Both the position numbers and the translations under genes were made by a program. This document shows positions 25,864 to 40,000 of a stretch of DNA of 64,000 nt, piece after piece. This stretch comes from Maylandia zebra (Eukaryota > Chordata > Actinopteri > Cichliformes > Cichlidae), in assembly GCF_041146795.1 (NCBI RefSeq), contig NC_135182.1, forward strand, positions 32,470,509 to 32,534,508, written 5' to 3'. The notes under the pieces are model-generated. The model was given only the letters and a program-made list of their open reading frames with translations. It did not search any database and had not been told where the DNA came from. Position 1 is the first letter of the stretch, and every line of letters starts with the position of its first letter.

Positions 25864-28012
25864 CCGAGGAGACCTTGACAAATCTTTTTTTATTGCAACT
25901 AGGGTGACTCAATAAAAAGACAAGACTGTCAGTCAAGTATTTGTGTTGCAGTTCCTCTTCTGAGCTTCTTGAACATTGCCCACTGCCAAATACCACTCAT
26001 ATTATCATAAAAAACGAAACCACTAGCTTTTTCTTTGCATCTTGCACGTAAGAAAGAGTCTTCATTCAAATATGACTACACTTTAAAGAATGCATAGTAG
26101 CTCTTGGGTATTATGAGAACGCTTAAAGCATCAGGATGGTTTGTTGTTGAATGCCACCATGCATCTTTCTTGGAGTGGACTGGGCCAACCACACTGGAAC
26201 AAGGCCAACAACAAGGTCTTTGAAATGCCTAAAACGTGCCCCATTCTGTACAATTCTGTAGCCCTTTTGTTGATGCATAAAAAAGATGCAAAATGATAAT
26301 AATTATAAAATGAGTCATGATATAAATAAATTTTGCCTTAATTAAAAAGCCCAATCAGTTGCAACAATATAAATTACTGTGATTGCAGTGTTTGTATGCA
26401 AAAGATTTAACTCTTTATTTGCAAGAAAACATCCTCACATTTTCAATGTCATTTCTGAATTCGTCTGATCTTCTGCCAAACTCAACCAAACTGGGTGACA
26501 TGAAATCTGAAATACTCCAAAACACACCATTTGCCGCATGCTCGTACTTTCCCAATGTTTAAAATGTATATGGCCCATTTCTAAACGTATTCATGCTCTG
26601 CTGTCATTTATTGCATCCTTTGTGGGAAGGAAAGTGAATTTCATGAAGCCTTAGTGAATTCTTTCAGCTGTTTATCTGTCATGCCATAGCAGATAAGCAT
26701 CAATCTCTGTCATCGGTAGATGACAACTTCTTTAGGAATAGGCAGATAGCGGCCGGTCAACGATATAGCAGTGTTCACCTGAACTGTACATTCCGAAAAA
26801 ATGAAGACAGGCTATGTTCTGCTGCCGTAGCTTTTCCGAGCACCTAAACTACAACTTATGTAAAGCTTTTGTGAAATGGTAAGTAATGCCCTCCTGTTTT
26901 TAACCACCTTGCAGATGCCTGATATCTCCAGCTTCATCTGAAACATGCAGCTGTGATTCGCAGTTGAGGTGTGCCAAGCCAATAAATCTGTCAGCATGTT
27001 ATATAAAGCACAACACCCAGAAAACCCAGGGACACATTTTTTAAGGTGAAGGAAAAGAACAATGCATGTTTTACAGCTTCAGAATATAAAATGCAATATA
27101 GACAGAGTAAAGTTGATAAAGCAGATTCATTTCAGAAGTGCAAGCCAGTTACAACAGCTTCCAGAAATCATATGGCAATTTCTAAAGAAATTACACCTCA
27201 TGAAATTTCTTTCTGGGATGTTTCTAAGAAATACAAAATCTCAAAGAAATCATGATCTGAGAATGTAGAAAGTCTTTATTCACCACCAACCAGTGTTAGG
27301 TGTAACCCTTCACAAAACACTGTTATTCTACATAATAGTTATGGTTACTTTTTAAATGCTAGTAATTATTTGCAAGTAAGGTGTCACTCTGAGGAAAATA
27401 ACAAGCTTGACGCTGGTTATGTGGTGCAGAAAATGCTACAAATATCAACTTACTATGCAATGGGGTAAAGTCAGTAGACTCAGAGTTAAATATACAGTAG
27501 AGTAGATAACCTGCTGGCTGTGTAACCAACCTGTGCAAGAAAAATGCACTTGGGTGTTTACTTTTCATCACGCAACTAACCAGTTACTTATCGATATGTA
27601 ATGCTGTAATTTTAAAAATTACATTTTAATAGAAGAATTCTTTCAATGCAACCCAAAACGTTTCTTTAAAAAACAATATCAGCCCAAAAGTGCCCTCAAA
27701 AACAAATGAGGGTTGCCATCTGTCCTACAAATTGGGAACTGTGATGCACTCTGGATTTTGGGCTTGAAATCCCCCCAAAAAAAAGACAAAGAGTGGCACC
27801 TTGGGGAACAGCTCTGGTTACCCGCTGCCTCTCAGTTGGTTTAACTGTAATCTCTCCCTTTCAGTTTTGTTCTCTGTGGCACTTCATTGTTGTTCGTGAA
27901 TGGGCAGAATCTGAATGCCCTATTTTGGTGCTGGTCTGACACTGCAGGACCGCCACAGAAACATGTTCATGCAGACACAAATCAGAATAGCCAGGAGCTC
28001 TGAGGGTGACAG

Positions 28013-28046
<34 letters not shown>

Positions 28047-31000
28047 CAAACACATTAGAGATTACAGAGAAATGCCAGAAATCTCACTTCTAGGAAGATG
28101 ATGGTGCTCCAGGCTTTGTGCTTATCTCCTCTGTTCGTGTGTGTACACTTCAGATTGAGTTGGGCAGTTTTAATCAGCATGATGTATGAGATTTCTTAAG
28201 GGTTAAGCACCCATCTAAAATCTGACCAGCTGTGATTAGCAAAAAAATCAGAGCCAATATGGCCTCTCCTGACCCCCAGTGGAGCATTTCCTGGTAATAA
28301 ACACTAATCTTCCCTGATTGTTCTGTGCAGTTAAGGTTTCTAAAGATTCAATCTTGACACCTCTGCACCAGTCTAGGCACGTCACAGACTTTGTGATTTG
28401 GCTCAAACATGTTTGGGGTAATCAGTGTGGGTGCTGAAGTGTGTGTGGGAGGCAAATTAAACACAGAGACTGAGTTCTGAGCCTACCTGTGACTAAATCT
28501 ACAAGAGTTTGTTCAGTAACACTGTTATTAACTGAGACATGCATTGCTCAAAATGTATGGAGATGGCTTTAAATCCAAGAGATGTACATTGCGCTATATT
28601 TATGGGACTCTCTATAGAGAACCACAGGGTAACCAGTGCGATTGCTTAATCTAAAACAACTAAAGTTGTTATGAAGGGGTAAACTACCTATGGAGGACAA
28701 TCCAGTGTTTGTGCCAGGCTATAAACATGCTTGTAGTGCTTCTAATGTAATAATTTTAACCTGGGATTTGTGGGACAATTTGTCAGCACATAAGGGTGAA
28801 GTAGCTTTTAAAGAAAGGATCTTTTTATTACTTCGTGAATCAGAAACTACCGTCTACATTTTAGGCCCTACATGTTATTTAGAAAACTTTGTGAATATAG
28901 ATGGGAATAAAAGCAGAAAGTTGGGTGGATTTACACTCACTAGCCACTTCTTTACTTGCACCACTAGCACTGGGTTGGACCTCCTTTTAAAACCGCCTCA
29001 AATCTTTTTGGCACAGATTCAACAAGGTGCTGAAACATTCCTCAGAGATTCCTCAAGTCAGCAACAGCCTGTGGCATTTAGATGATCAGTTTGTACTAAG
29101 AGGCCTGACCTTACCATCTGAATGTCGCAGCAGAAATCAAGACTAATCAGACCAGGCAATGTTTTTACAATCTTCTGTTGTCCAGTTTTGGTGAGCTCGT
29201 GCAAATTGTAGCCTCTAGTCTGCATCTAGTGTGGTTTTCTGTCGTTGTAGCCCATCTGCTTCAAGATTTGACGTGTTGCGCGTTTAGAGATCCTCGTCCG
29301 CATACCTTGGTTGTAGTGAATGGTTGTTTTGAGTTACTGCTGCCTTCCTATCAGCTCAAAGCAGCTTGGACACTCTCTTCTTAAGTCTGACATCAACAAA
29401 GCATTTTGCTCAGAGAAGCTCAGTGAAATCTTTGTCTTTTTGGACCAGTCTCCAGAAATTCTGCAGATGGGTGTATGAGAAAATCCCAGCAAATCAGCAG
29501 TTTCTGAAATACTCAGACCAACCAATAACCATGGCGCATTTAACGTGATTAAAATCATCTCTCTTTCCCCATTCTGTTCAATCTGAATTTCATCAGGTCA
29601 TCTTGACCATGTCTACAGGAGCAGAGTTGCTGCCATGTGACTGGCTTATTAGACACCAGCATTCAAATGCAGATTCATGGATGTACGTAATGAAGTACCT
29701 CATAAGAGCTACCAGAGATGAAATTTCAGATATAACTTTGGTTTGTTTGGCTGCCCAAGTATATTAAAATAGTGTGATATTAGCTTGCCCTCAGATTAGC
29801 TCCCAACAGTGTTAGCAAGCAAGCAACAAACAAAATTTCCCTAAATACCATTTGACCCATGAGTGTCCTGTGTGTGTGTGGACCTTGCATTCTGGTACAG
29901 GGCTCTTGGGAACCCTCTTAATTAATGCACCATCTAAGCAATCGCTCATTAGCCCCCGAGAATGCGATACAGCATGCGTGTTTGAGTGTTTGTGTGCAGC
30001 CATGTAGGACGCCAACCATTATAATTAAAATATATTTGGAAGCAACCACAAAACAAAGTTAATTTAGTGTGACAGGCGGTTTACTGTACATTACAGGGCA
30101 CACACTTCAAAGATATCTTGTACTAATAATTATATAATGTAGTTCAAGAGCCCATGTAACTGTTGCATGTAGGCCTGTCAAGATAATTATTTCATTGACT
30201 GAATATATGCACATGAACACATTTTTTTCTTCGTATTGTTGACCACACATTTGTTTATGTCAAATTACGAGCAGCCTTTTAGCCTACACGATGCCACAAT
30301 GCACTACAGGATTTTCACCACCCTTCTACGACTTGGGGCCGCGCCTACGCGGGATGAACGGGAAAAGAACATGCCGAGACACGTTTTTCTCTCATACCTT
30401 CCCATACTGCTTATGTTTTTTCCCCTCCTTCCTTTCAGTCTTGTTTTCAGACAGCTCCTCCACAGACATGAACACCACACACCATAGTAATTCACGGAAT
30501 ATTGCCTATAAAACAACAACTGTGACCTTGGGCACATTTTGGATGATCCATTAGGTGATCACTTTGTACAAGTGTAGAAAGAATAGATATTCTTGTGAAC
30601 TGTGGACAGATTACTAGATACTTTGCTATGACATGAGCTCATTGGTATTTTGGCTAGATGAGCTAAAGACAGAATTATCCATTATGTCATCGATTGTTTT
30701 ATTGACTCTGTATTTACAGATTTACACTATTATTAGTGCAGCCTAGACTTAAAACTAGTAGTAGATTAAGAATAAAATTCTGCACGTCAGTCAACAAAAC
30801 TGAAGCACAGACTCCCTGATTACATTAAAATATGTCAAAGGGCACCAATAGCACAAACAGGGTTAAATGCCAAGGGTAAGTAAGTAAGGTAAGCATGTTG
30901 ACTCACTATTGAAGTCAACCTCAAGTCCTAGAGAAGCTGAAGAGACATCAAAGTAGGTGCAGTGAAGATAACACATTACCAGTACCTAAAGCTCATGTTT

Positions 31001-34000
31001 CTTCCCCTCCCTCTGTCAGCTGCCTATTTCTACTCAGAAAGTTGAAAAGATTGGGTTCAGAGCTCTCCACATCTCTGCTGTTTTGCATTAGAGCCAAATG
31101 AAAGAAGAAACATCATTTTGATTTTTTCTTTGTTACCTCTATCAAGGCAGCTAGGTTTTAACTGCCCAGTCAAAAAGCAGGACTCAATACATTTTGTTAT
31201 CAAGGAGTGGATTAGAAGGAGTTTTTCTTAATTCAACTCTTAATTCACCACCAGAGACAACTGAACAGGCATCCACAGAGGCCCTCTATATGCAATGTTT
31301 GATAATTCACTGCTCTTTGAAAGGTTGTATTAATTCATTAACATGTCACCCATGCTACCAAACAATACGGTTTTTCCTGGGACATGTTTTTTAACAAAAG
31401 TAGCAATGGTGACAGGACAAGTTGGAGGGTAGAGTTACAATCTAATTGCAAGCATGCAACATGTTGCTAAGCTTCAAGAGTCACTTGCTGTACTCAGATA
31501 AAGAGATCAGGGTGGGGAAAGGCAGAGTTGCAACTGAGTGAAAGAAGTGAACTGGGCTCGCATTACTGGATGAGTGACTTCATGTTTACACCGCATGCAC
31601 CATGACATCCTATACTGTTTCTTTTGTATCTCTTCTCTCCTCTTAGTTTACATATGCGTGCACGTGAATACAAACATCCGTTCACATATTCAGAAAGCAC
31701 AGGATGGACCTCAGAGGACAAATCCAGTCTTTGGCTTTCTCGACATTCACATGAACCTCAACTGGAGTTTCTGTTTAGAACTTATTGGCAAACTTCACCA
31801 TTAATAGCTCACGGAAAGAAAATAATCAGGACACCAAAGCACACAGCAATTAAATGTGTGTTTTTCTGGCTCTTCAGCTGAACGGGGTTCCACCAGGTGA
31901 GGCTGGAGCAGGTGTGCTGGTATAGTTAGTCAGGTGGCCTCCTGGGAACAGCAGCAATGAGAGGGCACAGCATCACCACCACTCACACAGAAATCTCTGT
32001 TACTCTTGTAATTTTAGAATGAGGAAATCTGGAAGTTTATTTTAAAAAGAATAAACAGACGAGAGAGCGGAATGACTCTGTGCTGCTCGCACAGAATGGA
32101 CAGCTCCAGATACAGAGATTTTTTACCCCCTTTTTCGACAGTCAAAACAAAAGGTCAAATACAAAGTTGTGAAAGATTTCCATCTTCCCACTGTTTCAAA
32201 ATTTGCCAATCCTCACCATCTGTACAATACCACTGTCCATTACACCACAGCCACGCTCGTCGATTCCCAGAACAATAGCAGTGTCAAGTCCACCTGGAAC
32301 TCACATGATTGCGCACATTTGCAGTCACTTTCACCCCTACCCAGCTTTTTCCAAAACCTCACATCCCGTCTACCCTCCAACCCAGTGTGAATGAAGAGCC
32401 ATCTGTGGACACAGGAAGGAAATGAAGAAAAGGAAATTGAATTCTACTATTCTGACTGTAATTTTACCAAGAGACCTGATAAAATACCACTGTGCTCTAC
32501 ACATTCACTTCTGAATGTAGAAACAAGGACTGTATTGTAGCCCGTCATTCCAAATATGTATCAATTATGACAAACATGATCATAAAAACAGAAGAAAAAA
32601 AAATCTCATCAACGACTTTGCTCCAATTTTGAATCCTGCCCCTTGGCGTAATACCCACAGAGCTTTGCAAACAACTCGGAGCATTCGTTTGCATTTGCAC
32701 CCCTCCCATATCTGCCTCACCAAAAGAAAACAGCATGTTTACTGGGCCTGCGAGCTTGTGTAATTGCACAATACAATAACCAATTGAGCCACGATGTCAT
32801 GCTTACGTGCTGGCAGAATGGAAGCTGTGGCAGTCTAGAGAAGCTGCCATTATTGCTGTTGACATAAATGATGATGTTGAGGAAACCTGTTGACACAACC
32901 TATTATTTACAGGACAACCGTGAGTGCACTTTGGCTGCTGATGCGCTTCATATTCTGTCACATAAGCTCTCCAGTCCTAATTAATTCACCTATGGCCTCG
33001 TATCCATTATACAAACCCATTATTGACTTGATCTCTGGAGCCTTGTCGCTTATTGTACTTCCTCTGCATCAACCAGATCCCAAAGTTTAGCACAATCTAC
33101 CCAACAGAGAATGATGCAGAGTGCTAAATAATATCTTCACTAGTTTGCACTCTTGTGTTAACCCCCCTTTGCTTTTTTGTTCGAATCTCTCAAGATCCTT
33201 CTTCACACAAAGCTCATTATGTGCGTGTGTATCAAAACCATTGTTTGATAAGGGCTGTGGGAGCATTTTTGATAAGGCTCTCTATTTGTCACAATGTTTA
33301 CTCCATACAAAGGTTAAAGGACACATGAGTCCGCAGTACAGACAGGAATGCTAACATGTCAAATTTTCACATTCCGTTTAAGAGCAGAGGAATGAGAACA
33401 AAATAGTTATTGTTGTCTCTCTTCCGGGCATGAATGTAGAGGCCTAAAAGAAGGGATTAGACAGATCACAAAAGTCAGAAACGGCAAACGACTCTTTACC
33501 CCTCAAAGGCCTACTAGGAATAACGCTACAAGCGCTTTCCTGAACTCAATTATTGGATTTGCAATGGAAGCAAAGCTACTCTTGGAAAAAATAAATAAAT
33601 CTACAGTAATGTCATCACACACACGTTTTTGCTGACATATAGTGACATGTCAAAACCTGTCAAAAAGGTGGCATTACCCTTAGTCTGTACTTAGTTCAAT
33701 GTGTGGGCAGGGTGGGGCTTTACACACATTGTGAAACAGAGAGCAGAGGACACAAGTGGCAGCTTTGGCAGCCAGCCATATAAATTAAATAAGTGCACAT
33801 TATTAACAAACCAAAATGTTCCGTTTCTTTTGTATTTAGTTTTTTCCCCCTCCCTTTTAATTCGATTAAGTAGAAGAGCTTCAGTCTTTCCATGTTTTAC
33901 ACTGATCAGCAGTTGCTGAGAAGCTTTTGCTGCACTAGCAGTGAGATTATAAGGCAGTTTCAACTCCAGTAACTTCCTCCTCACTTCAGTGGTCTCTCCT

Positions 34001-37000
34001 TTGCTCTACATGGACATGATAGAAGGTGATGGGCATCTTGTAACAGAGCATATCATGAAACTGACATATACACACTGAAACCAAGAGCACAAAAACTAGT
34101 GAAACTGTACACCGCACAGAAATTCAAGAAGTGCACACAATCCACTTTTTTGCCTTCAGTTTCCTGGAGGGATGTCCAACTGGGAAGATGGGGCACCCTT
34201 CTAAATCCACGGTGGTGGAAACACTGAGCTTCATTACCTTATTAATAATCTGAGATATCATGGAAAATGCTCCCGGCGCTTCCCAAATAAAGACGTGCAT
34301 TGCATCATGCAATACACTGAGAGACTACTACCTTTGTTGTATGTCTGCAAGCATGACTTTACTGCAAAAATATCATAAATTAAACAGTCAGACCAGATTA
34401 TCAGTCATACAGTATCAGTCAGTTGCAGATACCCATCCAGGCTCTAATGTTACCACCTCTTTTCTGCGTTATTAAAGCTGTTACAGATGCTATTTTACTC
34501 AAACATTCTGCGGTTGCAAACTTGCCTTTGCCTCAGAGGCTGAAACTGTTGAGCCGACTCGTCAAACCTGAATGTTACATCAGGAATAAAAGTAAGCACT
34601 TAAGGTAATAGATCCCCATTCTGATGCATGGGGTTTGCTCATTTACAAACTTCTGTATAATCTCCACACTCGTTCTTATACTATCATTAACTGACAATTG
34701 CAGGCCACGTATTCACTTTGCCTTTTTTTCTGACTTCCTATCATTTTTCACTCTATATTTATCCCTTACTCGCAGTTCTGCCATTTTTATTTTTTGCTGT
34801 CAGGAAAAAGCCAGAGGATTATCTGAGGAATGAACCCCAAAGGAAAAGAAAGAATGATAACAAAGCGAGAACCCATGCTGTAAACATAGTTCATTATTCA
34901 ACTAGAAAGCACGCCTTAAAGGCTACACACCCATTTGAGACTATTATCACTGAGACCAGTTTTACTCTTTAGAGTCTTGCTTCAAACAGCACTTTCTAAA
35001 AATATTCCTAACAGAAAAAAAAAATCTCACTGTAGAGGACACAAGTCATACTCGTGATCACATGATTCCTATCTAGAAATGTCAGCATTGTACATGTGGT
35101 CTAATTCAATTTACAGCCAAATGTAGCCAAAAATCTACATTTTGTGCAAAATGCATTATCACATGTTGATTCGTAAGAGGCAAAAAAACGCACACATGTA
35201 ATTTGAGTCATGAGCTTTATTAATCCATTTCCTATCTGTTGAACTGGAACATGATAACAGATCTTATCTGTCAGTCACATTTAAAATCAGTTCTGTTTAA
35301 AGTAACTTTTCCACAACTGCAAAGCCACCACACCCACCTGTTGCTTAAAGAAATGGGAAAATAAGACTTTGATTTTAAATTAAACTTGTGCTCAGCTTGA
35401 GTTGCAGTGTTACTCGCTTACTGTTGAGTATGAGCATGTATTATACAATAGAACAGAATAGCTCTTTATTGCCCTTTATCATCATTGTACATGTATAACA
35501 TTACTAATAAAGTCACTAATGGAGCAATTTGGAGAAGATGTATTGTATAGTTACTTGTGTATTATGTAACATTAGATTACAGCCATCATCTCCGTAAATA
35601 GCTTCAGATATTCTGCTGGTGAGCCAAGCAAAGAAGCACAATCCTCAGTATTAGTGAGCTTCTGACGAGCCTTTTTATTAAAGTGATTCTATGAAAGCAC
35701 AAGAAACGTGTGTATGTAATTACAATAATTAACCATAATTATTCAGCAAAACTCATGATAGTTATACTAATCAGCCATACAGAGTCATTGTGTTGGGTTT
35801 AATATTAAAAAAAGTACAGTTAAAGGATAAACCGGAAAACTGGTTGAGAACTAAGCCAAACAATGGACGCAATACATCCAACAGCTATTTAAGCCCCATT
35901 CCTCAACCAAGTACGATTCAGAATAAAACATTAATGCAGGTTTGCAAATGGTTAACTTTAGGCCTCAGTCACAAAGGCCTACAGATGTGCTGATGATCAT
36001 CTGGCAACCACCTGTTCCTAGGGAATGCGAGTGGTTGCTAGTAGTTACTAGCATGAAACTGGTTGCAAAGAGGTGTATGGTGCTGCATTGGTGGGTTGCA
36101 AGCAGAGTGGTGTGGTGGTCAGTAGTTTGCATGGAAGAAGCTTATTTATCTGCAAACACTCAAACTACTTGGTAAGAGGCACTAAAACTGAAATGTGAAA
36201 AAGTAACAACATTTGTCTTCAAAGTAAAAGTTGCACGTCGGTTGTAGCACAAGGTCCAGCACATTCTTTGTGACCAATCGGCAAACGATCAGAGAATACA
36301 CTTGTGCCCGGGGTGTGACGGGGGTCTACAGGGCTACCTGACTGAGGCCTTAATAAAACTAAAAGGACAAAAAATGTCATCACTTGGATCTTCCGAGATG
36401 TGGACTCATCTTGTGACTGAACGTTTGCGGTTCCATCTTCAATCTGACAAAAAGTTCTGAACTTACACTATTAGTTGCTAAGAAAGCCAAATATTACTTC
36501 AACCTCCTTTCCCTGCACTGTAGATGATTTTGTCTTTACCCATGGCTGCATAAAGTAACGTAACTAGTTACTCACTTTAACTACACCTTTGCTGTATTCA
36601 ACATCTGCGGCATGTATGCACAGCAGGTCTGAATGCACTGAAACAGCTAGCACGGCTTTCAGCCATAACGTGGTGAGATCGACCACGTCAAAGAGGGAGA
36701 CATACAACAAACCTCGACTATAGCCTGCAGACAGCTTCCTGCTCCAACCTGTAAAAATACTGTGAACATACACAATACGTACTCCAGTTGCACTCAAATA
36801 TCTAATTACTCTTGTTAGAAAACAGATTTTATAAGGAAAGCTAATAAGAGAGCCACCCTGAGTTCAGCTTGAAGGTTTTTTCTTGTCTGTTGTGTCACAG
36901 TTCACTTGAATATACAATTTGGGACTTGAATAAGAGTTTAAAGTTGTGCACTACAACTACTACCGTTTTGATTTTTTTCCAACCCTGCTCATTCAGCTTC

Positions 37001-40000
37001 TTTGAACTACCAGTACAGTTACAGTGCAGGGCTTGGAACGTTACCCGTTTTTCCTCCCTTTTAGAGAATAACAAAGCAAAAGAAAACAACCTTTTCTTCC
37101 TGTTTGGAAAGCTGAGATTAAGTCACAACCTTGTGTCGCTGTATAAAGGCTCCAAATCAACCGGTAGCAAAGCAAACAAAATGAAAATGACAAACTCTAA
37201 ACCAATCAATCAAATGGTAAAAGGTGGTAAAGAGGTTTCTAGCCGATGCGAAAAGAGTGAATATAACTACATGAACGTTTTGTCCAGTTGACAGCAGAAC
37301 ACAGTAAGTGTGTTTATTCTGGCCTGAGAGCCTGTTTGTCTTTCCTCGCAGAGCGATATGAAGGTTCTTTGATAGGTCATGTAAGTGTGACGGTGTGAGA
37401 GACGGGGCTTCTGTTGCTCCCACTGGCTCTCTGCGATTAGCGATCCTGCAAACCCAGACAATCGCCGAACATCCCCTTTCCCATCCCTTCGAGGAAAGAA
37501 GCACAGCTGTACTCTCGCTGCTAAATATACAGCAAAGCTCTGCACACATGCAAAGTGACAGAACAAATAAAACCCTCACGCCGCTCAAATTCAATTTGCC
37601 ACAGAGGTTGACGTGGTTGTTGCAAGGCTATTCCACAGTGAAATAAACACAGATGGGAGCGTTATGATCTACTTAGAATAAATGACTTTTCTGTCGCAGC
37701 AAATTAAATTCCAAATACAGCGCGTTTCATGTAGCGTGCCACAGAGATGCAAATTCAGATAAGCTATAAGATCTCCAAGACCCCTCAGGTAATGAGCCTT
37801 TGAAGCGCGCCTATGTGACGAATAATAGGAAAAGAAATTTTTGCGATCCAACGTTTTACCTCTCCAAAGAGAAATTACCAAAACAGTCTTGACACTGTAC
37901 ACAGCGGAATCTCTGATGACTTGGAACTCTGTCTGTTTTGCGTGTGTGCATGTGTGTGCGCACACAGCAACAAAAGGCCTGGAGATGGGAGGGCGGTGCG
38001 GAGACAGGAAAAGCACTGATGCACAAAACAAACAAAGCCCAAGCAGCAGTAATTAAGACCTCGTTAGTCCTCGTTATGCGCAGGAATGCAGCAGAAATCG
38101 CTGCCATTTCTGACCGACCGCGGCCAAAGCTAGTATGGGACCCCTGCTCCGTGCAACTGAGGGCATTTAACCAACAGCCCTCTGTGTTTCCGCCTCATCT
38201 AGCACGTACAGGGTTTTGGATCAATTCTGCAGAGCAGGGAGGTGAATAGAAGAAAGTTTGGCTCTAGTGTGGGCGGCAAAATATCAAAGAGCAGCGTGAG
38301 ACGTGTGGCATGTGCTTTAGCGAAGTTTCAGGGAACCAGGACAGGTGGTTTGACCAGAGAGAGAGAAGGGGGAAAAAAAGGTGGATTTAGTTTAAAAAAC
38401 AGAAACCGGGAGTGAAACAGAGCAGATAAAAAGATACCAGACAAAAAACAGAGTACAGCACTAGATGGAGAAAATATGGACCTACTGGTACCAAATAAGA
38501 GAGATTAGGAGAGGTGTAAAGCGATGGAAGAGTCAAAACAGGTGAAGGAAGAAGGGCTGCATTTAACTTCTTTTACTACCCACTCCCCTGGGGGCACTCT
38601 GAGTGTCATTTACAAGCTCTGGAGCTGTATACACCTGACCCAACATATCAGCATGACATCCACTGGGCAAGTTGCAAGAATGCACATGTTTTGCACACAC
38701 GCCCTTAAGGTCATTCCTAGTCTTTCTACACCCATCTGCAAACACTCCACCTCTTAGCCTGACGTGAAATTGGGGGGAAAATGAAGGAACATTTTAAGCA
38801 GAACCCAAAATAACAACAGAAACTCTACTCGTGCTCATTTATATGCTGCTTAGGTGAGAGAAACTCGAGCACATGCAATTTGACGGTGCATCGAAAGCCA
38901 GCAGCACTGTCCACTCTCATTATCTCCAAAGCAACAAGTCACTCCCTTCTAGCACATACATACTAAACGATCTTGGCACCTGCTGCGTTTGAACAACAGA
39001 GCCTCAGTACCTGGGAAACCAGATAACAACAGCGGTTAAAAGCTTGCCGAGGCTCTGGCTGTGTCAACAGTGCCCTCTCCCACCACCCCCCCCTTTTCAC
39101 TACCTGGGCACAAACTAGTACACACATGCTCACAGGTACCCACGCACACGTGAAAAACCATGCACGAAGACTCCCACAGCCACGCGGCAATCATCAGTCG
39201 GCGCAACAATGTATGGAAAACAATTTTCAGTTCTTTTAATGTTCCTTGATAAGTGAGGGACGGTTTAGGTGAAGAACCATTAGTCATAGTTTTCACTCGA
39301 AACCATCTCCTGGAATTACAGAAAGTGGAGAACTTTTTTTCCTTGCCTGAGTACAGGTGTGATATGGCAGTAAAAGTGGGAAATCCATCCAAAGAAACCA
39401 CTTGTCTCTCTGAATTATGACTGTGGGGTGTAAACAGATCCACTTAAAGTTAGATTCTGAGCCCTCCTCTATTATCCTGTGCAGCTCCATTCCCAGACAC
39501 ACCCTTCTCCTCACAAACAGGACTCAAATGTACTCGAAAGGGCCTCAACTCATAAATAATCTGATTATATTTTGCGTTGGTTTTTCGCTCAGACTTCTTT
39601 TAATGTGCACACGTGTTTGTTTAAAAGCCTGCTCCGCAAGTTTTGCAGAGCTGAAAATGAAAATGTCGCAAATCACTTACGACTCGTCACGTGTCAGTGC
39701 CAACCAGGCACATGGTGAGTGTGCACACAACCAAACACACCCAAAACTGCAGTCAAATGTAAATGCAAATAAAGCCAACACACACAAGTTCACTCATCTA
39801 CCTTAAAGCAGTAGTCCAACCATTGAACACTGAGTTTTAAACAATTTAAAAGGTTACTCGAGTTACACTGAAGATGTTCTCATTTTTTCCCTCCGTTTTC
39901 CTTCTAGGAGCAGGTCTCACCACTCTGCCGCCATCTTGAAATGCATCCAGACACTTGTTTGGGCAGTTATTTTGGAATATTACCAGGTCATAAAAATGGC

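Noticed and set aside
28690-29085. Plus-strand open frame of 131 codons
   Set aside because: Its second half runs over the Tc1-like element in antisense and the first half has no recognisable homology or splice context.
37157-37594. Minus-strand open frame of 145 codons in the cavin2 intron
   Set aside because: No recognisable domain and amino-acid composition typical of noncoding DNA.
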